Source of the DNA: Euglena gracilis
Taxonomy: Eukaryota; Euglenida; Euglenophyceae; Euglenales
Assembly (NCBI GenBank): GCA_039621445.1
Contig: CP154957.1
Location: forward strand, 15,926,947-15,990,946
Length of the DNA: 64,000 nucleotides
Reading direction: 5' to 3'
Shown: in pieces, positions 62,601 through 64,000 of the stretch
How positions within the stretch are numbered: position 1 is the stretch's first letter
Layout of the letters: each line of letters opens with the position of its first letter
Made by a program: the position numbers and the translations under genes
Notes under the pieces: generated by a model
The model's database searches: none
What the model saw: the letters and a program-made list of their open reading frames with translations, nothing else
Told to the model about the DNA's origin: nothing

Positions 62601-63775
62601 GACAACCCCTATCCCATTTCAGTCGTCATTGGTGTACCACGCACTCATCCTATGAGCTCACCTACAAAACCAATTTGGGACGACCGAAAGCAGTTTTTAG
62701 ACACTCACCAGCCTATACTCATGTGCTGGAGGTTCACCCGCCACAGGATTTCCCCTTTCCAGACCCAGGTTCTTTTTTAAGGAATTTCGGGTGCTATGGG
62801 CAGGCAGGAGAAAGGACCCCCCCCCCTCCCGGAGTCAGGCAGCGTTTGATATACGGAGGGGCCGGATCACCCCCCCCCCACTGCCAGGGGGACCAGACCG
62901 ACCGCAGGGTGGAAGGGGTCAAACCCGAACCCCCCCAAGAAAAGATCAAAATGTTCCTTCTGGCGCTTCGAGCTGAAAATTTTGTGCATTTTTGCCAAAA
63001 TTTGGCCCAAAAAGTGAGTGCCAAAATAGCATTTTCAGCTGGGTTTTGGGGGGAGGGGCAAAAAATTCGTTCACCCAGTCTGCGGAAACCCTCCGACCCT
63101 CCCACCTGCCCCCATATCGCATCCTGGGGTCAGGTTTTGGGGTGGGCAGTGCTAAAGCACACACCCGGTGCCCAAGGCGCTGGGGGCCTGAAAATTGCTT
63201 TTTTCAAGAGAAAATTGGCTGGGCCAGAAGTCACTGGGACCCAAAGCCAACACAGCCATCCTCCTCCTCTCGGGGGTTGGTGAGCAGAAGCTGGCAAGGC
63301 CAATACGTGGTGCTCTCAGGGAGGCCCAGCAGGCAGCCGACGACGACACGGCGAAGCCTGCGGCTAAGATGCAGCTTGTTGCCGGCAAGGCAAAGGGTGA
63401 GGACCGGAACCTGCTCTCCAGCGCCATCCGATCCCGTCGCACGAAGGCCGGGAAGCTGATGCAAGCAGAGGACCGCATGGAGGGGGGCGTCCAGGGGCGG
63501 ATCAGCACGCATTCTCGCAGTTGTCTTTTGTGTGTGCCAATGTGGGTTTGGTGGTGCGCCTGTGCGCTTGTGTTTGAAGGTTGTTTGCGAGTTTTGGTAT
63601 GTGACGGTTGGCTTTGTTCTTTGTAAGCTCGCATGCACATTTATTTTTCCACAGTTTTATTTGCACCTCTCATTTTTCTTATTCCCTCCCTGAAGTCATC
63701 AGATGGGTCACGTACAGCAAGTACCTGGCGACCAGCAGGGACCTTGCTGGATTTGTTTGTCTGGTCACCTTTGAT
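24786..63775 (+). CDS. ABCC-family (MRP-like) ABC transporter, 5' part
   Basis: An ATP-driven membrane exporter of the ABCC/MRP family, whose members usually pump glutathione, glucuronide or other organic-anion conjugates out of the cytosol or into a vacuole. About 22 exons (listed separately) give roughly 750 residues. They comprise a short acidic N-terminus without a TMD0, the family motif FSRLTFGFMGPAL, six TM segments of TMD1, a full NBD1, the linker and the start of TMD2. NBD1 has Walker A GKVGSGKT, Q-loop YVPQQAWILNDTLRANVLFG, signature ISGGQ, and Walker B plus D-loop LYLMDDPLSAVD. The H-loop is VTNQ where VTHQ is usual. The second half lies beyond the window. About 94 percent of the span is intron. 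At least four introns are GT-AG; ten lack GT/AG but have paired CAG/CTG or CGG/CCG ends. No stop breaks the joined reading frame, so the gene looks functional. The substrate is not predictable. Confidence 0.93.
25135..25251 (+). CDS. ABCC exon 2: FSRLTFGFM motif
   Basis: Reads LTEAQSEAASHAPRPG then AGWFSRLTFGFMGPAL. The aromatic FS-LTF-WM-P-L segment is the hallmark preceding TM1 in ABCC proteins. It ends at a GT donor (25,252); 'ctgG|gtgttcg' joins in phase to exon 3. The start is inferred. Confidence 0.85.
25324..25502. mobile_element. hAT-like MITE in ABCC intron 2
   Basis: Left end CAGGGGTTTTCTTAAGC is inverted at the right ('cttaaagaaaaacccctt'), with the terminal CTG changed to CTT. 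Flanking octamers match at 5 of 8 (TTAGAGAG, TCTGAGAT), an old insertion. Same family as 15,107-15,589. Confidence 0.8.
26181..26308 (+). CDS. ABCC exon 3: cytosolic segment before TM1
   Basis: Starts after 'ggcccag' and reads APIIRTGAKRPLQLWDIDEP then APTLHAFHEHWADSHSK. The 'G-KRPLQLxD' motif and 'F--HW' match the ABCC region leading to TM1. The 3' end lies between 26,308 and 26,313; no GT donor fits, so intron 3 may be another nc intron. Confidence 0.85.
26605..26670 (+). CDS. ABCC exon 4: KPKLYKSLL segment
   Basis: After 'ttttttgcag' it reads LEAWHWAVESQKPKPKLYKS, then LL, matching the ABCC stretch just before TM1. It ends 'tcgctatt', followed by ACC CAG, so CAG is at intron +4 to +6. The 4.2-kb intron 4 ends 'cttgacgt'; the paired ends are weaker than in other nc introns but allow G-U pairs. 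Confidence 0.8.
28330..28392 (+). other. tRNA-like 3' half (B-box and T-arm)
   Basis: 'ggtcggcggttcgattccgg' contains a perfect RNA polymerase III B-box (GGTTCGATTCC). It can form a T-arm, GGCGG / TTCGATT / CCGGC, with one mismatch. I find no matching acceptor stem or D-arm upstream, so this is a tRNA relic or the internal promoter of a SINE-like element, not a working tRNA. Confidence 0.4.
28731..30541. repeat. Large composite repeat, copy A
   Basis: Begins 'gactgtgaaaaccacggatt' and ends 'gagctcagcactattcaaaa' plus 'cct'. Inside are two ~200-base tandem units sharing 'aaatcaaaggaaatgtccgg' and 'agcccgagatacggccgttt'. Then come ~130-base units sharing 'gatgttttttggcctcccgg' and 'gggtcaaaaaagtcgaaaaa'. 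Copies B-D lie at 49,221, 55,681 and 59,431. Non-coding. This copy carries extra 'aatataagaaacccc' sequence. Confidence 0.85.
30837..31002 (+). CDS. ABCC exon 5: TM1-TM2 of TMD1
   Basis: Reads TAWGRPFVTPLLLQSLLEVV, then GFLYAAIIYSVNIVGGALQS and HILAQMQ: two hydrophobic helices with a charged loop, as in TM1-TM2 of TMD1. It ends at a clear GT donor (atgcag|gtgtgt); intron 5 is a conventional GT-AG intron of 2.7 kb. Confidence 0.92.
31003..33720. other. ABCC intron 5, conventional GT-AG
   Basis: 'cag|gtgtgtac' to 'tcggtcccag'. Contains a hAT-like MITE (32,367), 'aaatatgcaaat' and 'ggccattttgg' A/T repeats, and a cluster of 'ctgtcagggtcccg' repeats at 33,405-33,605. No other gene is seen. Confidence 0.8.
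32367..32777. mobile_element. hAT-like MITE in ABCC intron 5
   Basis: CAGGGGTTTTCTTGAGC at the left is inverted at the right ('ccttaagaaaccccc'). Flanks are ACCCCAAT (32,359-32,366) and ACCCCCAAT (32,778-32,786), an 8-bp duplication with one C added. Same family as the copies at 15,107 and 25,324. Confidence 0.85.
33721..33786 (+). CDS. ABCC exon 6: ICL1 segment IYQKALRLS
   Basis: Reads VVALKVRTSLNGAIYQKALR then LS, the conserved ABCC 'R--L---IY-K-LRLS' motif of the first intracellular loop. The start is fixed by the conventional acceptor. The end is 33,786 or 33,792 (adding Pro-Ser). Intron 6 is only about 200 bases and begins and ends with a 22-base imperfect inverted repeat. Confidence 0.88.
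33785..33984. other. ABCC intron 6 with 22-bp terminal inverted repeat
   Basis: Bases 33,785-33,806 and 33,963-33,984 are inverted copies with 18 of 22 identical, sharing 'ccctttcctta'/'taaggaaagg'. No GT-AG pair preserves the expected protein. CAA at the left aligns with CTG at the right, a degraded form of the CAG/CTG pair. The exact splice points are not resolved. Confidence 0.7.
33985..34030 (+). CDS. ABCC exon 7: TTTTGKVFNLVG
   Basis: Reads AWKTTTTGKVFNLVG, matching the family motif 'TT-GEIVNLMS' that follows ICL1. It ends 'gtgggcc' inside a perfect 8-bp direct repeat, GGGCCAGC. Confidence 0.88.
34031..35116. other. ABCC intron 7: nc intron with perfect 8-bp TSD
   Basis: Starts AGC CAG (CAG at +4) and ends CCG GGGCC. 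The octamer GGGCCAGC is present at both junctions (34,026-34,033 and 35,112-35,119), and the termini share inverted 'caggcttgcatg' / 'catccacgcccg'. Splicing anywhere in the direct repeat gives the same product. The interior has 'gtctaagcaccacccccc' repeats and a GGCGCGAAGCGCC palindrome (34,737). Confidence 0.85.
35117..35204 (+). CDS. ABCC exon 8: TM3
   Basis: Reads QRVEQTFRTVTMLAYMSYVP then ILTLLALLY, one hydrophobic helix. It matches TM3 of ABCC TMD1, where '-QR---F' precedes the helix. It ends 'tacat' and is followed by GAC CAG. Confidence 0.9.
36070..37585. repeat. Left arm of 4.3-kb inverted repeat
   Basis: About 1.5 kb that is the near-exact reverse complement of 38,843-40,358; I saw only small indels, near the outer end. 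It begins 'accaggcc' and ends 'ggggaaggaaaggaagt'. AAC flanks both outer ends, a possible 3-bp duplication. ORFs inside appear on both arms as mirror copies. Confidence 0.95.
37586..38842. repeat. 1.26-kb spacer of the inverted repeat, hairpin-rich
   Basis: Holds three strong hairpins: 38,215-38,285 ('aatgagccacttgt'/'acaagtggttcatt'), 38,383-38,440 ('gcgcccaccaacacaaattg' and inverse) and 38,624-38,700 ('aaatgcgcgcaccaacataa' and inverse). Open frames exist (187 aa from 37,756) but match nothing I know. Confidence 0.75.
38843..40358. repeat. Right arm of 4.3-kb inverted repeat
   Basis: Reverse complement of 36,070-37,585. Near-identity of the two arms means recent origin or ongoing gene conversion. 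An end of the CTTAGGCGGCC type lies in each arm (37,098 and 39,332), so a 2.2-kb element is nested inside. Confidence 0.95.
40359..42418. repeat. Field of 'attgcgc...gcgcaat' and 'tttgcgcgcaccaaca' hairpins
   Basis: Dozens of short palindromes: 40,560-40,990 has four 'gttggtgcgcgcatttgcgc'-type hairpins. 41,690-42,200 has repeated 'attgcg-caaagcgcaat' variants. The arms of the inverted repeat contain the same words (36,110-36,560). Non-coding. Confidence 0.8.
42740..42859 (+). CDS. ABCC exon 9: TM4 and loop
   Basis: Reads NMGPLPAGYIVGLAAVGGVA, ILVTACAINYQISRSF and RGL. This is TM4 and the start of intracellular loop 2. The start follows CTG CCAAA, the nc 3' end. It ends 'ggcctcct', within the perfect duplication CTCCTGAG. 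Confidence 0.92.
42860..42989. mobile_element. ABCC intron 9: a 122-bp hAT-like MITE acting as intron
   Basis: The MITE (42,863-42,984) has ends CAGTCTATTGCTTAGG and its inverse 'cttaagcaatagcctg', flanked by the perfect octamer CTCCTGAG (42,855-42,862 and 42,985-42,992). Removing element plus one octamer restores RGLLSQKFGLADKRL exactly, aligned without a gap to other ABCC proteins. The intron then starts GAG CAG and ends CTG CTCCT, which is the nc geometry. No GT-AG option keeps the sequence: GT at 42,841 with the 'tag' at 42,980 is in frame but deletes three residues. Confidence 0.93.
42990..43071 (+). CDS. ABCC exon 10: ICL2 motif KRLTIMNQLVQAMRVVKLY
   Basis: Reads SQKFGLADKRLTIMNQLVQA then MRVVKLY, the diagnostic ABCC 'KD-RLK-MNE-L-GI-V-KLYAWE' motif before TM5. 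It ends 'ttgtat', followed by GCC CAG. Confidence 0.95.
43072..43734. other. ABCC intron 10: nc intron, 663 bases
   Basis: GCC CAG at the start (CAG 43,075-43,077) and CTG TCAGC at the end (CTG 43,727-43,729). Termini pair as CAGGGCC with GGCCCCTG. Joining gives KLYAWEPSF, the exact family motif. Includes an ACAT tetranucleotide run near 43,090. Confidence 0.92.
43735..43785 (+). CDS. ABCC exon 11: AWEPSFLKSILELRIPE (51 bases)
   Basis: A 17-codon exon completing the KLYAWE motif. It is invisible without the nc intron rule, since the acceptor is CTG TCAGC rather than AG. It ends at a conventional donor, 'ccagag|gtgtgt'. Confidence 0.93.
45355..45391. repeat. CA dinucleotide microsatellite
   Basis: A pure 'cacacacaca' run of about 37 bases. 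Confidence 0.97.
45565..45748. mobile_element. Sister copy of the intron-forming MITE
   Basis: 'tctattgctttagggttcgc' + 'agtaccccc' at the left closely matches the left end of intron 9 ('tctattgcttaggggttcgc' + 'agtaccccc'). The right end 'ctgaagcaagagcctg' is its inverse. The left CAG has decayed to GGG. Flanks match at about 5 of 8. It lies inside intron 11, so it is a silent copy of the element that became an intron 2.7 kb upstream. Confidence 0.85.
46224..46284 (+). CDS. ABCC exon 12: loop before TM5
   Basis: After 'cacag' it reads VMKARQMNIQMSRLMFCRNL, the charged-to-hydrophobic stretch before TM5. The end is probably after 'ttgg', with GCC CAG following, but the 3' partner of intron 12 is not a clear CTG. 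Confidence 0.8.
46668..46711 (+). CDS. ABCC exon 13: TM5
   Basis: Reads FQLVVFVIYAFSTS, the family '--P-LV---TF--Y-L' helix. The start is inferred from phase. It ends 'acctcc', followed by ACC CGG. The plus frame runs into a stop (TGA at 46,730) if not spliced. Confidence 0.82.
46712..47149. other. ABCC intron 13: nc intron with CGG/CCG ends
   Basis: ACC CGG ACC at the start and GGT CCG CCCCC at the end: CGG at +4 (46,715) and CCG at -8 (47,142), with CGGACC and GGTCCG fully complementary. Junction octamers CCTCCACC and CCCCCACC match at 7 of 8. Joining gives AFSTSTTSAGVIF in frame. Confidence 0.9.
47150..47264 (+). CDS. ABCC exon 14: TM6
   Basis: Reads TTSAGVIFTTIALLNMIRQA, FSMFPMSLNAYAQ and GTVEL, matching the ABCC 'LTA--AF--LALFN-LR-PL--LP' helix. 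It ends 'ctgG|gtcctt', a conventional donor in phase with exon 15. Confidence 0.93.
47430..47612. repeat. CA/CACG microsatellite
   Basis: 'cacgcacgcacg' then 'cacacacaca' for about 180 bases. Cys/Val and His/Thr frames across it are artefacts. Confidence 0.97.
49221..50379. repeat. Large composite repeat, copy B
   Basis: Same order as copy A: 'cggattatcaccat', 'gagttattcacgcgcgaagg', two 'aaatcaaaggaaatgtccgg' units, 'gatgttttttggcctcccag' units, then 'agagctcagcactattcaaa'. It ends just upstream of exon 15. Confidence 0.88.
50389..50570 (+). CDS. ABCC exon 15: NBD1 start to Walker A
   Basis: Reads VQAWRHLLLPEVERRAPSE, VELRGGTMRWG, EPVLRDVNFVAEPGELVMVV and GKV. These are the NBD1 A-loop strand (aromatic Trp at the '-F-W' position) and the beta-strand leading into Walker A. 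It ends 'aaggtg' inside Walker A. Confidence 0.95.
50571..51633. other. ABCC intron 15: nc intron splitting Walker A
   Basis: GGC CGG GGGCC at the start and CCG CCCGG at the end (CGG 50,574, CCG 51,626). Joining gives VVGKVGSGKTTLLN, a perfect Walker A. A GT-AG alternative (aag|gtgggc to gtggaag at 51,618) is in frame but yields GKSGPARGSGKTT, which has one residue too many between the glycines. A MITE (51,183) lies inside. Confidence 0.88.
51183..51504. mobile_element. hAT-like MITE, perfect 8-bp TSD, in intron 15
   Basis: CAGGGTTTTTTTT at the left and 'ttaaaaaaactcctg' at the right, flanked by GTCTGGTT on both sides (51,175-51,182 and 51,505-51,512). The interior is C/G blocks around an A/T core. 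The perfect duplication indicates recent insertion into an existing intron. Confidence 0.93.
51634..51798 (+). CDS. ABCC exon 16: Walker A end and Q-loop
   Basis: Reads GSGKTTLLNAILQEGEWEGD, LSVAGRVAYVPQQAWILND and TLRANVLFGTELTPVY. Q-loop Gln is in YVPQQAWI. It ends 'gtgtac', followed by AGC CAG. Confidence 0.96.
51799..52071. other. ABCC intron 16: nc intron, 273 bases
   Basis: AGC CAG at the start (CAG 51,802-51,804) and CTG CCGAG at the end (CTG 52,064-52,066). Joining gives TPVYAVVTAVDLAVD, matching 'Y--VIEACAL'. Confidence 0.88.
52072..52167 (+). CDS. ABCC exon 17: helical subdomain to signature
   Basis: Reads AVVTAVDLAVDMANLPDGDL then TEIGEKGLNISG, the family 'LP-GD-TEIGEKG-NLSG' run. 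It stops two residues into the ABC signature. Confidence 0.96.
52770..52873. repeat. C-run block
   Basis: About 100 bases, mostly C, interrupted by 'tcgtttcggaatggggggtc'. Similar blocks occur at 20,457-20,520 and 52,540-52,570. Length may be unreliable in the assembly. Confidence 0.9.
53869..54186. mobile_element. hAT-like MITE in intron 17
   Basis: CAGGGCGCTGCTTAAG at the left, inverse 'tttaagcaacgccctg' at the right; flanks CTGCCATG and CTGCTAGG match at 6 of 8. Related to the family at 19,146. Confidence 0.85.
54460..55620. other. T/G-skewed strand-asymmetric stretch
   Basis: The plus strand is strongly T+G-rich ('ttttgtttgtgttttgtttt', 'ggggggggtggtgg'), unlike its surroundings. Frames through it are Phe/Val/Leu-rich and not credible proteins. 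No element ends found. Confidence 0.6.
55681..56914. repeat. Large composite repeat, copy C
   Basis: A diverged copy: 'gagtttttcattcgcgaagg', three 'aatcaaaggaaa' units, 'ttttttgccctcccgg', and the same 'agagctcagcacta' terminus. Confidence 0.8.
57539..57604 (+). CDS. ABCC exon 18: signature end and Walker B
   Basis: Reads GQKQRVSMARAVYQDCDLYL then MD. The signature Gln, the following helix and the Walker B strand are all intact. The next frame codons (SQDSAHV) belong to the intron. Confidence 0.96.
57605..58264. other. ABCC intron 18: nc intron with 12-bp terminal inverted repeat
   Basis: AGC CAG at the start, CTG CTCCA at the end. CAGGACTCAGCA (57,608) and TGCTGAGCCCTG (58,248) are inverted copies with 11 of 12 identical. 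Joining gives LYLMDDPLSAVD exactly, with both aspartates. Confidence 0.95.
58265..58354 (+). CDS. ABCC exon 19: D-loop
   Basis: Reads DPLSAVDVHVGHKIFHACIN then GLLCGKTRVL, the D-loop and the strand before the H-loop. The end is 58,352-58,354. Intron 19 has GAC CAG near its start but no clear partner at its end, so its type is open. Confidence 0.93.
58639..58766 (+). CDS. ABCC exon 20: H-loop region, NBD1 end
   Basis: Reads VTNQLQYLPYADRLYLVQDN, TLLPVTLSSPELQEML and SRAGDT. Where most ABC proteins have VTHQ this has VTNQ, so the switch histidine is Asn. It ends near 'cacaat|gtgagg', a possible GT donor. Confidence 0.88.
58767..63287. other. ABCC intron 20 (about 4.5 kb)
   Basis: Contains 'gtagtgtggtgtgg' repeats (59,030-59,120 and 62,020-62,160), 'ctgtcccctaccctctg'-type repeats, composite repeat copy D, 'gttcgatataaggagg' elements with GGCGCTGCGCGCC palindromes (60,738), and 'tttataagtggggg' repeats (61,465-61,860). 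A frame at 62,345-62,780 (FRTVIESFEWKPNRF, YELTYKTNLGRPKAVFRHS) with one stop may be a relic; family unknown. The splice type is uncertain. Confidence 0.6.
59431..60646. repeat. Large composite repeat, copy D
   Basis: The best-preserved copy: two 'aaatcaaaggaaatgtccgg' units and three 'gatgttttttggcctcccgg' units, ending 'agagctcagcactattcaaa'. It is preceded by 'gctgagctcttatc' and 'agagcgaagcttaccacc', also found before copy B and at 52,380. Confidence 0.88.
63288..63488 (+). CDS. ABCC exon 21: inter-domain linker
   Basis: Reads KLARPIRGALREAQQAADDD, MQLVAGKAKGEDRNLLSSA and KAGKLMQAEDRMEGG. The last part matches the conserved 'GKLI--EERE-G-V' motif before TMD2. The start is either 63,288 (after 'gagcag') or 63,299. 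It ends 'ggggggc', followed by GTC CAG. Confidence 0.88.
63489..63697. other. ABCC intron 21: nc intron, 209 bases
   Basis: GTC CAG at the start (CAG 63,492-63,494) and CTG AAGTC at the end (CTG 63,690-63,692). CAGGGGCGGAT and its partner ATTCCCTCCCTG pair well. Joining gives RMEGGIRWVTYSKYLA. It contains a GT-rich stretch but no GT-AG pair giving this product. Confidence 0.9.
63698..63775 (+). CDS. ABCC exon 22: start of TMD2 (TM7)
   Basis: Reads IRWVTYSKYLATSRDLAGFV then CLVTFD, matching the 'W--Y--Y' motif and TM7 of ABCC TMD2. The 3' end is uncertain (GCC CAA follows 'tttgat'). The rest of the gene lies beyond the window. Confidence 0.8.
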
Positions 63776-64000
63776 GCCCAACTTAATGCTTTTAACCCCA
63801 GACGTTCATGCGAGTGGACGTTGGGGTTTCAAAAAGATACCCCCCCTCCAAAGACTGGGCTTGTCCAACCACCACCACCCAGTCAGGATATTGATTCCAT
63901 AAATTCCGGAAGAGTTGCGTGAATTTATTTTTGCTTTCTTTGCTTTTTGTATTTTCAGAGAAGTTTTCCTTTGTAATGTGTTCACATAAGCACTTCTCTG
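63776..64000. other. ABCC intron 22, runs off the window
   Basis: No further exon is recognised in the last 225 bases. It begins with a C/G block, as in the other introns. Confidence 0.5.

Noticed and set aside
1-64000. Dinoflagellate origin (introner-rich genome)
   Set aside because: Introners there also have inverted and direct repeats, but splice with GT/GC/GA-AG ends. Here most repeat-bounded introns have neither, and the +4/-8 paired triplets fit euglenids better. It cannot be fully excluded without a search.

Overview
The window reads as nuclear DNA of a protist, most likely a euglenid (Euglenozoa). There are no operons or bacterial-type genes. Short GC-rich exons are separated by very long repeat-filled introns. 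Many introns lack GT/AG ends but have base-pairing termini, with CAG at intron +4 to +6 and CTG at -8 to -6. That geometry is known to me from the nonconventional (nc) introns of euglenid nuclear genes. I could not test the assignment by database search, and a related euglenozoan is possible.

Region 1, bases 1-10,700, is a transposon graveyard. It holds a broken PHD-finger plus tyrosine-recombinase (Crypton-like) gene at 2.5-4.2 kb with a second partial copy at 9.3-9.7 kb. It also holds a degenerate hAT transposase on the minus strand (9.13 down to 6.14 kb). The hAT gene is interrupted by an 861-bp long-TIR element with a 9-bp target duplication and by a 26-28-bp tandem array. Region 2, 10.7-24.7 kb, is mainly poly-C/poly-G blocks, palindromic repeats, duplicated spacer units and MITEs, with two candidate terminal exons on opposite strands at 14.3-14.74 kb.

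Region 3, 24.8 kb to the window end, is one plus-strand gene for an ABCC-type (MRP-like) ABC transporter. I find about 22 exons, roughly 2.25 kb of coding sequence in 39 kb. They encode the N-terminal segment, TMD1 (TM1-6), a complete NBD1 (Walker A, Q-loop, signature, Walker B/D-loop, altered H-loop), the linker and the start of TMD2. The gene runs off the right edge. At least four introns are ordinary GT-AG. Ten are nc introns whose removal restores the expected ABCC sequence exactly in frame, including Walker A, the signature SGGQ and DDPLSAVD, each split by an intron.

The main result concerns how nc introns arise. The window carries MITEs with CAG...CTG ends and 8-bp target-site duplications (hAT-like). 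The 130-base intron at 42,860-42,989 is one such MITE with a perfect 8-bp duplication (CTCCTGAG), and a sister copy sits at 45,565-45,748. The intron is exactly element plus one duplication copy, divided 3 + 5. So the +4/-8 spacing of nc introns equals one 8-bp hAT duplication. A second intron (34,031-35,116) has a perfect 8-bp duplication and a third (46,712-47,149) matches 7 of 8. In three introns CAG/CTG is replaced by CGG/CCG, a compensatory change that keeps the pairing.
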